64,000 nt of DNA from a virus (IMGVR_UViG_3300042691_050360:1-64000), one strand, 5' to 3'; positions 6,741 to 14,575 are shown, counted from the first letter of the stretch. Translations and numbers: made by a program. Notes: generated from the letters alone by a model not told the origin.

Positions 6741-7328
6741 TCAATTTCTTATATTTTTAACCACTTGTTTCCAATCCATTATGCTCAAGATTGCGTCTAT
6801 ATATCCTTCACGATCTGTGCCAAAATCTGCAAAATAGGCATGCTCGTACATATCTATAGCTCCAATGAGTTCACAGTTCCACATAGGGAAAGTATTCTGT
6901 GTATCTCCAATCACATTAATAATCATCTCGTGATCGTAGCAATATCCGATGAATGCCCATCCTCTGGCTGAAAGAGCAGTGGCTTTCAGATCGTTGATAT
7001 AGTTTGAGAATGTGCCATAATCTTCTTTAATCAGGGCAAGAAATTCTTTAGTTGGTTTGCCATCTCCATTGAGATGATTAAAAAACACTTTATGGTTTAA
7101 GAATCCTCCATATGAAAATGATTCAGCCATTTTTTGGCTTCGAACATCTGAGAACGTGGAATTTACATCTTTAAGGTTCTTTCTTTGATCGAGTGCTTCC
7201 ACAGCTTTGTTATTATTTTTAGCATATCCTTGCCAAAGCTTAAGATGTTCTTCGTTGGTTTTCTTAGAAACGCCAATTTTATTCAGTTTATTAACTGGAA
7301 GTTCTTTGGGAATTTCTAATTTTACCAC
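6741..7328 (-). CDS. Fe/Mn superoxide dismutase
   Basis: The 195-aa protein fits the iron/manganese superoxide dismutase family, which converts superoxide to oxygen and hydrogen peroxide. All four metal ligands can be placed: His28 (NEEHLKLW), His79 (GGFLNHKVFF), Asp159 and His163 (AIDMYEHAYF). The family hallmarks GGFLNH, the Gly-Trp pair (ARGWAFIG) and DxYEHAYxxDF are present, as is a Gln in the QNTFP segment near 144. There is no signal peptide, so it should act in the cytoplasm of the infected cell. The start is GTG 7328 with a TAAATA box 6 nt upstream. Length is normal, with a slightly divergent N-terminus. Confidence 0.85.
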   Translation of the reverse strand: MVKLEIPKELPVNKLNKIGVSKKTNEEHLKLWQGYAKNNNKAVEALDQRKNLKDVNSTFSDVRSQKMAESFSYGGFLNHKVFFNHLNGDGKPTKEFLALIKEDYGTFSNYINDLKATALSARGWAFIGYCYDHEMIINVIGDTQNTFPMWNCELIGAIDMYEHAYFADFGTDREGYIDAILSIMDWKQVVKNIRN

Positions 7329-7334
7329 AATCTG

Positions 7335-7340
7335 TATTTA
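7335..7340 (-). promoter_or_regulatory. -10-like box, 6 nt before the superoxide dismutase gene
   Basis: Minus-strand TAAATA followed by 6 nt and GTG 7328. Same geometry as other leaderless starts; the gene is a single-gene unit between two plus-strand genes. Confidence 0.5.
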
Positions 7341-7375
7341 GAGGTAGAGTGGATGAATTCCTTTAATTAGATTAT

Positions 7376-8548
7376 GTGGAAGTATACAATCTGATACTAG
7401 ATCGGGGCTATTTAGGTGCCTTAAAGTATGCGAGCGAAATTGAAGATAAGAATTTTCGTTTAGCTTCAGAGATTGATCAGATTGTGTCTGAATTGTATCG
7501 CATTGCTAGTGGTGGTTCAGGATTTCGCTATGCTCAATCCGCGATGCCAAAGTTTAACACTTACACGCCTCGTTCGATGCCATCGGCCCCTGTTCAAACT
7601 AATGAACCCGAAAGCATTTCCACTCCTTCTTTTTCACCTGACTCTCGTCCTGCTGGAATGTCAGCACCCGGTGGGATAGGATCGGCGGCTGGTTCCATTG
7701 GTGGCCTCGTGCTAAAAATTAAAGGCCTTATAGAAAGTATGGATAGCGGAAAAATTCCGAAATCATATGGCCGGAGACTTATTAACCAATTGTTAGGCAA
7801 CACTCTCCTCGACAAGAGTCAGGTGAGAAAACTTTCACGTTTGGTTGATACAAAACAATGGACAAAAGCTACCCAATATGTTCAGCAAATTCATGACCAA
7901 TTAAATCCCGCAACCGCGACCACAAGTCCTTGGATCGGAGACAAGGCCAGAAAGTTAAAGACAAATCTTAAATTGGAAAAATCTAGATTAATTCTTAAAA
8001 TTCTAGAAGGTCTTGCAACTAAATTCCCATCACTTATGGGAGTTCTTCAGTTTATAAGCAAGAATGCGAAGTTTTTAGGAGCTTTAGCTATTCCTTTTGA
8101 TACTTATGATATTTACACAGACTATGAGAGAGAGGGATTATCATCTCGCGTAATTTGCAAAATTATTAGTATTATTCTAGGAATTAGTTCACTTATAGCA
8201 ACCGCCAGTGTTGCTGGTGCTAGTTTGGCACCTGGTCTTGCAGCCTTGTGGGCCATATCTTCATTTGGGTGCGGGTTCATTCCGCAATCAGACAAAAAAG
8301 AAGATGCTTATAAAAACTTAACACAATCTGAAATTGACAAAGCCGAATCCACGGTCACTTTAGAGAGTTTGCCACAATCTGATCAAAATCTGGTTCGAGG
8401 TCTATTCAATATCAAGAGCAAGGCAGATTTGATTAACAATCTTCGCGGTTTGAGAGATTCCAAGAAATTCGAGAAACCTGTTGAGTCCTTGGCTTATATT
8501 CAAAGGCAGCTTGCTTCAGGTAATGGTCAGATTGTGCCTATAGGTTAA
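7376..8548 (+). CDS. Hypothetical protein with hydrophobic segments, 390 aa
   Basis: Unrecognised. The N-terminal 45 residues look like a helical adaptor. A Pro/Ser-rich linker covers about residues 55-110. Around residues 215-305 there are two or three hydrophobic stretches (GVLQFISKNAKFLGALAIPF and the VICKIISIILGISSLIA region followed by an Ala/Leu-rich stretch) that could cross or perturb a membrane. The C-terminus is charged. This could be a virion protein that enters the cell envelope or a lysis-related factor, but nothing proves it. Start GTG 7376 follows TAATTA by 6 nt. The gene is closed by the inverted repeat at 8544-8597. Confidence 0.6.
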   Translation: MEVYNLILDRGYLGALKYASEIEDKNFRLASEIDQIVSELYRIASGGSGFRYAQSAMPKFNTYTPRSMPSAPVQTNEPESISTPSFSPDSRPAGMSAPGGIGSAAGSIGGLVLKIKGLIESMDSGKIPKSYGRRLINQLLGNTLLDKSQVRKLSRLVDTKQWTKATQYVQQIHDQLNPATATTSPWIGDKARKLKTNLKLEKSRLILKILEGLATKFPSLMGVLQFISKNAKFLGALAIPFDTYDIYTDYEREGLSSRVICKIISIILGISSLIATASVAGASLAPGLAALWAISSFGCGFIPQSDKKEDAYKNLTQSEIDKAESTVTLESLPQSDQNLVRGLFNIKSKADLINNLRGLRDSKKFEKPVESLAYIQRQLASGNGQIVPIG

Positions 8549-8597
8549 CACTTAAATGTTAACATTTGAAAAAAAATAATGTTATTTAAGTGTTAAC
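8544..8597. terminator. Bidirectional terminator between convergent genes
   Basis: A 14-bp perfect inverted repeat (8544-8557 with 8584-8597, beginning GTTAAC) is extended by a second paired block (AACATT 8561-8566 with AATGTT 8578-8583) around an A-rich loop. It includes the stop codon of the gene on its left and lies 9 nt before the stop of the minus gene on its right. It lacks a strong T-run after the arm, so it may act as a folded 3' end rather than a textbook terminator. Confidence 0.6.
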
Positions 8598-8605
8598 GGC
8601 TGGCT

Positions 8606-8965
8606 TCATTTAAGAGTGAGGAGATACTTGAGTTTATTAAGTAGTCCTAGCATTTCATCTCTGATATTGAGAAGATCTGTATCTTTTTCTTCAAGTGCTT
8701 TTGGTAAATCTTCCGTAAGAACATCAATAAATGCATCAATCACGGCTTCTTTATTTTCTGATATATTAACGAGCGAGATATTAAATTTGTCTTTAGCAAC
8801 AGGTCTTTCATTTTTGCCAATATATACTTCCATGAATTCATCGATTTTTTCATCGAGTCCAGAGTATGTATCTCCAAAGGCATTATGTTCTGCGAAGCTC
8901 TTTGTTTGCCAATGGAACACTCGCATTTGGTTTTGAAGTGTCAGAAACAGTTCGACAATATTCAT
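8606..8965 (-). CDS. DUF5856 (Dps/ferritin-like) phage protein
   Basis: The 119-aa protein matches the DUF5856 family seen in large phages. The N-terminal motif is diagnostic: LQNQMRVFHWQT, then FAEHNAFGDTY, LDEKIDEFMEVYIGK. It resembles the four-helix bundle of Dps/ferritin-like proteins, and conserved His and Glu residues (His18, His27 and Glu26, the LDEKIDEF helix) sit where a metal site could form. Its role in phages is unknown. It lies close to the superoxide dismutase gene, which may hint at redox or metal management, but that is inference. A TAAATA box lies 6 nt before ATG 8965. Confidence 0.7.
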   Translation of the reverse strand: MNIVELFLTLQNQMRVFHWQTKSFAEHNAFGDTYSGLDEKIDEFMEVYIGKNERPVAKDKFNISLVNISENKEAVIDAFIDVLTEDLPKALEEKDTDLLNIRDEMLGLLNKLKYLLTLK

Positions 8966-8971
8966 AATAAT

Positions 8972-8977
8972 TATTTA
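8972..8977 (-). promoter_or_regulatory. -10-like box, 6 nt before the DUF5856 gene
   Basis: Minus-strand TAAATA, 6-nt spacer, ATG 8965. The hexamer and spacing are identical to those of the superoxide dismutase gene and the gene at 16641. Confidence 0.5.
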
Positions 8978-9021
8978 GTGAAAAATCAGATTGTGTCCTG
9001 GATTCGTAATCTTCAGGCAGC

Positions 9022-9045
9022 AAAAAAGCCCCTTGCGAGGCTTTT
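9022..9045 (-). terminator. Rho-independent terminator of the 9069-11329 unit
   Basis: On the minus strand a 7-bp stem AAAAGCC/GGCTTTT with an 8-nt loop is followed by a T-run (plus-strand A-run from 9022). It lies 24 nt beyond the stop of the glycosyltransferase gene and separates this unit from the DUF5856 gene. Confidence 0.85.
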
Positions 9046-9068
9046 CATAGTTTTGCATTATTGCTCGA

Positions 9069-9875
9069 CTACCTAATCACGCACATTTTTTCATGTCCAA
9101 CCTTGATTTCAGGATCGACATAGCACTTAATGCCCTTCTCTCGGAGTTCCAAGAAGAAGCTTGCATCTTCACTTGAAAAGTCAAAAATGGAACCGCCCTT
9201 AAGTTCATGGAACTGTGGTTTGAAGAATGGGTACTCAAAAGATTCATGCACACCATATCTGACCATAAGCCATCCAAACCCGATGTACACACATGGGAAA
9301 ACACCATTGTTTTCTTTGTATTCTTGTTCTTTCTTCTTCTCTTCCATATCGGCCAGTGTAAGGAACTTGAAAGATCCATTTTCCTGGAAGAAGTCTTCAT
9401 CCCATTTGTCCACACAAGTAGTGTGATGTCCATCAGCCATGAGGTACAATCCTGAGAGCATTGGCATGCTCGGGGTCTTTTGCATTCTTTCTAGCATCTT
9501 GAAGAAATCATCTGGCGTGAAAACGATATCTGAATCGATCCACATGATATAATCATATGTATATTCGTCGTTGAATGGCTTTTGATGTCTTCCTCTTAGA
9601 ACGTGTGCTCTAAGGCATGCAGATCGTGCATAGTACACAACGGGGCTGTATGCGTTACTCAGAGCGAAAGAGATGCCATTTTGGTACATGGCATTGCAGA
9701 GATTAGTCCAGCTTTGTAAAAAGTTGGCAGTGAACTCTCTTCCTGGCACACAGAAGATAACATTAATATGCGGCTTCGCTCCTGGTGCTGGTGCTTGAGG
9801 GGTTGGGTTTTGCACTGATTGTTGCAAAAACTGTGTTTTCTGATCCTTAGAGCTTGAGTCATGCTTAAACTTCAT
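9069..9875 (-). CDS. GT-A type glycosyltransferase
   Basis: The 268-aa protein looks like a GT-A fold glycosyltransferase. INVIFCVPGREF starts the first strand near residue 38, and YIMWIDSDIVF near 111-121 supplies the DxD motif that binds the metal and sugar nucleotide. SGLYLMADG near 140 and the acidic FDFSSEDASFFLELREKG region near 235 (probable catalytic-base region) follow, then VGHEK near the end. A Gln/Pro/Ser-rich N-terminal 35 residues is probably unstructured. It likely glycosylates phage or host molecules. A TAAAAT box lies 6 nt before ATG 9875; bS21 is encoded immediately upstream. Confidence 0.7.
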   Translation of the reverse strand: MKFKHDSSSKDQKTQFLQQSVQNPTPQAPAPGAKPHINVIFCVPGREFTANFLQSWTNLCNAMYQNGISFALSNAYSPVVYYARSACLRAHVLRGRHQKPFNDEYTYDYIMWIDSDIVFTPDDFFKMLERMQKTPSMPMLSGLYLMADGHHTTCVDKWDEDFFQENGSFKFLTLADMEEKKKEQEYKENNGVFPCVYIGFGWLMVRYGVHESFEYPFFKPQFHELKGGSIFDFSSEDASFFLELREKGIKCYVDPEIKVGHEKMCVIR

Positions 9876-9879
9876 AATA

Positions 9880-10065
9880 TTATTTTACAGGATTTTTTCC
9901 TTCACGAAGCTTTTCCAATCGCTTTCTTCTCTTTTTCACTGAGGGTTTTTCGTACCTTGATCGCTCCCTCACTTCTTTGATGATTCCTTCCATTGTAACG
10001 GCTGTATTGAATCTCTTCAGTAAGCTGTCTATGTTTTCATTTTGTCTTTTAACTATTCTGACCAT
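9880..10065 (-). CDS. rpsU: Ribosomal protein bS21
   Basis: The 61-aa basic protein matches bS21: an N-terminal strand (MVRIVKRQNENIDSLLKRF), the VRERSRYEKPS core corresponding to EVRRREFYEKP of E. coli S21, and a Lys/Arg-rich helix. Phage-encoded bS21 is known from large and aquatic phages, where it is thought to replace the host protein on the 30S platform near the anti-Shine-Dalgarno end of 16S rRNA. It lies in a minus-strand unit, overlaps the upstream gene by 17 nt and precedes a glycosyltransferase gene by 4 nt. It would act in the host cytoplasm on translation initiation. Length is close to normal (71 in E. coli). Confidence 0.88.
   Translation of the reverse strand: MVRIVKRQNENIDSLLKRFNTAVTMEGIIKEVRERSRYEKPSVKKRRKRLEKLREGKNPVK
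9882..9887 (-). promoter_or_regulatory. -10-like box, 6 nt before the glycosyltransferase gene
   Basis: Minus-strand TAAAAT preceded by G, 6 nt, ATG 9875. It lies inside the last codons of rpsU, so the glycosyltransferase may be transcribed separately from rpsU as well as by read-through. Confidence 0.45.
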
Positions 10066-10582
10066 TTTTTACTCCAAAAGTATTATTTTTTGTTTGCAAT
10101 ACCATTATACCGTTATTTTCTTCGTTCATTAAATCCAGAACAATTTTACAATCAAGGAATTCATTTAGGAAGTTTGACAATTTTTTTGCATTTTCAAGTA
10201 GTGCTTGATATACGACGATTGTTTCTCCGTCTGTGAAAAAGAATCCGGGCAAATTTTGATCAACAAGATATATGTCTCCTGCCAATTTAATATTAGCCGT
10301 GTCTACATTTAGTTGCTTTAGCTGCAAAATGTGATCTTTTTCAAGGAATTGCTCAGCTGTGTCATTGGTGAAGATTTTAAATGTGAATCTTTCTGCTGGC
10401 TTTGTCAATTTGGGTTTATATATCCATCGTCCATCCATATAGAAGAACGGGCTATAATTGCCGTTTATTTTCAATCTAACAATATTATCTGGGAAAAATT
10501 CTTCAATTCTTTTGCTAAGTGCTCTCAATGTTGATTGATCATCTACATCAAGGCACACAAAGGGTTTTGATTTACTTTCCAC
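10049..10582 (-). CDS. Hypothetical protein, 177 aa
   Basis: No family recognised. It reads as a mixed alpha/beta soluble protein with a hydrophobic strand near FVCLDVDDQS at the N-terminus and an aromatic stretch around SPFFYMDGRWIY. The start is GTG 10582; a TATATT box lies 5 nt before it. The 3' end overlaps rpsU by 17 nt, which suggests coupled translation with bS21, but the functional link is unknown. Confidence 0.55.
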   Translation of the reverse strand: MESKSKPFVCLDVDDQSTLRALSKRIEEFFPDNIVRLKINGNYSPFFYMDGRWIYKPKLTKPAERFTFKIFTNDTAEQFLEKDHILQLKQLNVDTANIKLAGDIYLVDQNLPGFFFTDGETIVVYQALLENAKKLSNFLNEFLDCKIVLDLMNEENNGIMVLQTKNNTFGVKNGQNS

Positions 10583-10585
10583 GTT

Positions 10586-11329
10586 TTAATATACGGGCAT
10601 TTTGATGTGGATTTCATTGAATTTCATAACATTTTTAAGAGTTTTGTATCCTGTAAGTTTATAGATGATTGTTTTCTCAAGATAATCTCTATGCACGAAG
10701 AATCCTTTTGTTTTGTAATTATCTTGAGACACACATTCTATGATATAGAATTTCATATTTGCGAGCATTTGACACACCCTCACACAATCTGAGCTTATAT
10801 CGTCTCCGAAATACACATACATTGAGTTTGACATTATTGATTGTATGATTTGTTCTTCTTCCGTGCCTTGCATAACTTGACACAATCTTCCATCATATTG
10901 ATTTTCATCTTTAGCATCTAGAAAATCATTTAGGTTCTTTTGCTCTATTGGCAGCAAGATTTCTTGTCGAAAATATTGTTTAAAATTGGGTTTAAGATTT
11001 TTTATAATTACTATTGGTTCTTCAGATTGCACGATTATAGTTTCACCGAAGCTTCTCAATTCTTTGTATATGATTATGGCTTCTGTTTTATTTCGCGGGG
11101 CAATAATGAGCCATTGCGTATTTTCCGTTAAGATATTTCTCCAGAAAAAATCAATAAATTGTGGGGATTCTTTGTAAATGAATATAAGTTGTGCATCGTC
11201 TTCATTTTTGATTTGTTTCGTTTTTATTAATGCATTAATTCTCGAATGCATTGGAAAATTTTCCCCTAGCATTTTCATTGATGTTATTTCGTGTTTAAGA
11301 ATTGCAATAAACAGGCTATAATCGACCAT
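10586..11329 (-). CDS. Hypothetical protein, 247 aa
   Basis: Unrecognised. A frame start at ATG 11344 is possible, but ATG 11329 follows TATAAT by exactly 6 nt, and using 11344 would place the box inside the coding region. The sequence is Ile- and Lys-rich with alternating hydrophobic and charged residues, consistent with an alpha/beta protein. It contains two Cys-containing segments near the C-terminal third (SSDCVRVCQ, IIECVSQD). It heads the minus-strand unit that runs on to rpsU and the glycosyltransferase. Confidence 0.55.
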   Translation of the reverse strand: MVDYSLFIAILKHEITSMKMLGENFPMHSRINALIKTKQIKNEDDAQLIFIYKESPQFIDFFWRNILTENTQWLIIAPRNKTEAIIIYKELRSFGETIIVQSEEPIVIIKNLKPNFKQYFRQEILLPIEQKNLNDFLDAKDENQYDGRLCQVMQGTEEEQIIQSIMSNSMYVYFGDDISSDCVRVCQMLANMKFYIIECVSQDNYKTKGFFVHRDYLEKTIIYKLTGYKTLKNVMKFNEIHIKMPVY

Positions 11330-11335
11330 GATTAC

Positions 11336-11341
11336 ATTATA
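11336..11341 (-). promoter_or_regulatory. -10-like box, 6 nt before ATG 11329
   Basis: Minus-strand TATAAT preceded by G with a 6-nt spacer to ATG 11329. It is one of the four perfect TATAAT boxes with this spacing and the reason for choosing that start. Confidence 0.55.
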
Positions 11342-11384
11342 CATACTGGCAGGTTATTGAGCTGGATTGGGCGTATAAGTTTAT

Positions 11385-12287
11385 GTGGCCTCTAAAGATC
11401 CTTCTCTTCATGTTTTCGATTTTGATGATACATTATTCACAACAGACAACACAGTTGGCGTTTTGATTCCTGGTCGAGAGAGAATCGATCTTAATTCTTA
11501 TGAGTTCGGTCAATTAGAAAAAAACCATGAATTGCCCAGTATGGGTATTTCAAGAGAAGATTTAAAATCCGCGAAGATTTCGTTTGATAATTTCGAGCAT
11601 GTCAAGAACCCCCGTCCCATTAAAAAGAATCTTCTTATCTTTGGAAACATTTTGTTACACAGTCCTCAGAATTTATTCATTGTTACAGCCAGGGGTAGTG
11701 GATCTAACAAGGCTGATATTAAGAATATCATAGATGATTATTTTGGCCCGATTTTACCAGAGACGGGATTTGATATCGGCCACATTGTTACCAGAGATGA
11801 GCAAATGCATTATAAAGGTGATACAGCGGACAAAAAGAAACAAACAATCGAAGATCTTCAGGAGTTTAAAGGATTAAATAAGGTTCATTTCCTTGATGAT
11901 GCTCCTAAAAATGTGGAAAAAGTTGGTGAGATACCTGGTGCTAGAGCTCGCTTAGTGAAGCATCCCCATGAGGAAAAGGAAAACCAGGAAGATAATATAT
12001 TTAAAGGAGCTAGTAAAAAAATGCCAAGAGAAAACGTGCCACATAAAGTAGATGAAATTGCTGATTCGATTATTAAGCAAATGAAGAAAGATAAAAAAAA
12101 TATTTCTGAAGAAAAGATGTATGATATTGCTTATGGAACGGCTTGGAAGACTTATTACAAGCAGAATCCAAAAGAAAAATCTAAGCGTGAGAAGAAATCA
12201 GACGAAATTCTTAATAATATAAGAATAGCTGACATGCTTGATTCGATTGAATATTACGAGTTAGCAGATTTTGTATCAGAGCTTTAA
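11385..12287 (+). CDS. HAD-superfamily phosphatase (phage RNA-repair-like type)
   Basis: The 300-aa protein begins with HAD motif I, HVFDFDDTLF (residues about 8-17, nucleophile Asp and the +2 Asp). Motif II is FIVTARGSGSN near residue 108, and motif IV is VHFLDDAPKN near 166. This resembles the stand-alone HAD domain linked to nucleic-acid end repair in phages (polynucleotide 3'-phosphatase or the Swiss Army Knife RNA repair type). The C-terminal 100 residues are Lys/Glu-rich and probably helical, with an AYGTAWKTYYKQ segment often found in large-phage proteins. Start is GTG 11385, just after a GTATAAG box. It is convergent with the next gene and overlaps it by 4 nt. Confidence 0.7.
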   Translation: MASKDPSLHVFDFDDTLFTTDNTVGVLIPGRERIDLNSYEFGQLEKNHELPSMGISREDLKSAKISFDNFEHVKNPRPIKKNLLIFGNILLHSPQNLFIVTARGSGSNKADIKNIIDDYFGPILPETGFDIGHIVTRDEQMHYKGDTADKKKQTIEDLQEFKGLNKVHFLDDAPKNVEKVGEIPGARARLVKHPHEEKENQEDNIFKGASKKMPRENVPHKVDEIADSIIKQMKKDKKNISEEKMYDIAYGTAWKTYYKQNPKEKSKREKKSDEILNNIRIADMLDSIEYYELADFVSEL

Positions 12288-13273
12288 TTCGTAGATTTAA
12301 CCCAGATTTCAAGAGCTGGAATTGTTCCTAGGCCAGCAACAGAACCACTAGCTAGTGCAATCGATGTAATACCAAGTGCTTTATATGTGGAATTATTATA
12401 AATTCCAATATTTGCTCTTCCGATTAAGTTGGTTGTATTAAGATTGATTGTCGTACTAACTCCAGTAGATAGGTAAACAGTTAGACCCAAGTTAGAAACG
12501 ACACCTGTGCTTGCTCCTCCGGTTAAGGACGACGTACCGAATCTGAACTCTAAATATTCTGGATTTTGAATTGGTCTAAACGCGAACAAGTTAGTTGTGA
12601 GCGAACTGACTGGGCCACTGAGCGTGAGGGTGTTTGAATTATAATATCCGGTTACCGTTGTGCTAAGTGCGATATTCGCGGCTGTTGGTATAGATGCGGA
12701 GTTGCTGGCGACAATTATGTCACCTGGTAGAGCAAAATTAGAGATTGATGTTTGGAAGCCTGAAACAGCAACATTATTGCCAGAAATACTTACAGCGGTT
12801 GCAGTATTTTGCCTGTTAGTTGCAGACGAATTCGGTGGATAGATTACGAAGGCCGAGCCAGTCCAGGTTGCGAAACCCACTTGCTGAACTAATTCTTGAG
12901 TATTAGCTTGATACCACAATGATTTAAATGCGTTAGCCCAGGCGACATTTTTTGATGGGGTGATGCCAGTGAAATAATCCCTTAACGAAGATCCGTAAGT
13001 GTTTGTGAAGAAATTATTGACAGTCTGAGCTACCGATCTGGCTATATTGACTGATGCGTTGCTATAAACACTTTCAGCATTAAGATGGGCATTAACCACT
13101 GAGATGCCATTGGTTACATCTGATGTGCTCATGCTTGACAAGAATAATTGTCTAGCGGGAAAATAATTAATCAATGTTGAGGATGGGTTGTAAACTTCCT
13201 CAAATCCCTTCGCATAAGTTGAGCCAATTATGCCTTGGTAATTGTTAAAAAAACTTGTATCAGAAATAGCCAT
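12284..13273 (-). CDS. Probable virion structural protein, 329 aa
   Basis: No specific family recognised. The sequence is very rich in Ser, Thr, Asn, Gly and Ala with few charged residues, and its second half (about 140-329) reads as repeated beta strands (for example SGNNVAVSGF, TTVTGYYNSNTLTLSG). That composition is typical of phage tail-tip, fibre or decoration proteins. The first 12 codons form one arm of a hairpin that also works as terminator for the upstream gene, and the start codon is in the hairpin loop. GC content is higher than in neighbouring genes, as expected for an abundant protein. Confidence 0.55.
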   Translation of the reverse strand: MAISDTSFFNNYQGIIGSTYAKGFEEVYNPSSTLINYFPARQLFLSSMSTSDVTNGISVVNAHLNAESVYSNASVNIARSVAQTVNNFFTNTYGSSLRDYFTGITPSKNVAWANAFKSLWYQANTQELVQQVGFATWTGSAFVIYPPNSSATNRQNTATAVSISGNNVAVSGFQTSISNFALPGDIIVASNSASIPTAANIALSTTVTGYYNSNTLTLSGPVSSLTTNLFAFRPIQNPEYLEFRFGTSSLTGGASTGVVSNLGLTVYLSTGVSTTINLNTTNLIGRANIGIYNNSTYKALGITSIALASGSVAGLGTIPALEIWVKSTN

Positions 13274-13288
13274 CCTGATACAAGTTTT
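13247..13288 (-). terminator. Terminator hairpin enclosing the start codon of the next gene
   Basis: Read on the minus strand, a 14-bp perfect stem (13288-13275 with 13263-13250) with an 11-nt loop is followed by seven T. It lies 12 nt after the stop of the small membrane protein gene (13301) and fits an intrinsic terminator. The loop contains ATG 13273, and the right arm is codons 4-8 of the structural protein gene. Folding would therefore both stop upstream transcripts and hide the start region of this gene. Confidence 0.75.
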
Positions 13289-13300
13289 CGGACTACGAAA

Positions 13301-13558
13301 TTAGTTTTCCTTCTTTGTTTGCATTGCGTGAACCATTGCCTTAACTTCTGGTTGCTTGAAAAAGTTGAATGTCAACTGATCAAAACCAAGAGCCATGACA
13401 ATTGCCTGAGGCAAGACCGAAAGTCCCGCTTCTACTGCAACTTTAAGATCTTGTGTGACGTTAAGTTCCTTACTGAAAGCAGTAAGGAAAGCTGTCAAGA
13501 CAAAGATAACTACCTTTTGAACCAAAAGGTTGAACTTAAAATCCTTAAAATAACTCAT
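13301..13558 (-). CDS. Small membrane protein, holin-like in size and topology
   Basis: The 85-aa protein has two hydrophobic segments, VVIFVLTAFLTAF (about 16-28) and an amphipathic-to-hydrophobic stretch around VEAGLSVLPQAIVMALGF (about 42-59), a short charged N-terminus and a Lys/Glu-rich C-terminus. This fits a two-helix membrane protein such as a class II holin, but there is no diagnostic motif and no endolysin gene next to it. A very strong GGAGG site 8 nt before ATG 13558 predicts high translation. Confidence 0.5.
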   Translation of the reverse strand: MSYFKDFKFNLLVQKVVIFVLTAFLTAFSKELNVTQDLKVAVEAGLSVLPQAIVMALGFDQLTFNFFKQPEVKAMVHAMQTKKEN

Positions 13559-13574
13559 ATTTTTACCTCCTTAT

Positions 13575-14561
13575 TCATATACGGTTTTTAAACCTCAGAA
13601 TCGCATTTTCTTGAAAATCTTTGATGTTGTCTACACCTGTGTAAGTCAAAGCAGATTTAATCCCCGATATAAACTCTTTCAAAACATCTGCAGTTTCGCC
13701 TGTGTAAGGCATTTTAATTGTAGTTCCTTCGGGGGCAACATGTGTTTTCTTACCAGCAAAAAATGTATCCATTGCTGTTTTCGATGACATGCCATAGTGG
13801 AGCTTGTATAGAACACCATTTTCGTTTACTAATTCAGATGGTGAATCAGATGTGGGGGCCAGTACACTTCCTAAACAGACAAAATCTGCACCAGCGGCAA
13901 GTGCTTTAGCAGCATCACCTGAAGTGGCAATTCCTCCATCAGCAATGATAGAAGCATGATTTTTGTGTAAAGCACATTCAAGAACAGATTGTAGTGTTGG
14001 GATGTGATGCCCCGTGATATTTTTTGTCGTGCAAACTTTTCCGCCAGCTACTCCAACTCGCACAGCATCTGCTCCAGCATTAGAAAGGAATTGATATCCT
14101 TCAACTGTGGCAACATTCCCCGCCACTACTGTTTTATATCCAATGTTTTTAACCTTAGTCACGAACTCACCCATTTTTTTAGAGTGACCATGAGCAATAT
14201 CAATTAAAACTATTGCTTTATCTCCGAGAATATTAAATATATCCTTTGCGGTATCTAGATCTTCTTCTTTAATTCCAATGGAATAAGGAAAATAGTTTAG
14301 CTTTTGCCCTTGTGCAAGGAAGACGAGCTGATCTCGTGAAAGGAATCTGTGGCAGAAAGCGAGCGAACCACTATCATCGAAAGTTTCTGCCATAAAAGGC
14401 CCTACTACAGATGCCATATTTGACGCAATTACAGGGTGTTGAAGTGTTACACTTGAAGAGAGTTTGCTTGACAAATCTGGATTAGCTCTGCTTTCTATCT
14501 CAGAATACCTTGGTTCAAGCCATACGTCATCGAATGATAATAAATTAGATGGTTTAAGCAC
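13575..14561 (-). CDS. guaC: GMP reductase / IMP dehydrogenase family enzyme
   Basis: The 328-aa protein is a TIM-barrel enzyme of the IMPDH/GMPR family. It shows LLSFDDVWLEPR at the N-terminus, DIAHGHS near 120, VAGNVAT near 145, the catalytic loop AGGKVCTTKNITG with Cys at about 177, then IADGGIATSGDAAKALAAGAD and a LGSVLA phosphate-binding turn. There is no CBS domain insertion, and the VCTT loop plus the length point to GMP reductase, which converts GMP to IMP with NADPH. That would redirect guanine nucleotides toward adenine nucleotides. Start is GTG 14561 with a TACAAA box 5 nt upstream. Confidence 0.82.
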   Translation of the reverse strand: MLKPSNLLSFDDVWLEPRYSEIESRANPDLSSKLSSSVTLQHPVIASNMASVVGPFMAETFDDSGSLAFCHRFLSRDQLVFLAQGQKLNYFPYSIGIKEEDLDTAKDIFNILGDKAIVLIDIAHGHSKKMGEFVTKVKNIGYKTVVAGNVATVEGYQFLSNAGADAVRVGVAGGKVCTTKNITGHHIPTLQSVLECALHKNHASIIADGGIATSGDAAKALAAGADFVCLGSVLAPTSDSPSELVNENGVLYKLHYGMSSKTAMDTFFAGKKTHVAPEGTTIKMPYTGETADVLKEFISGIKSALTYTGVDNIKDFQENAILRFKNRI

Positions 14562-14575
14562 GATTATTTGTACGT

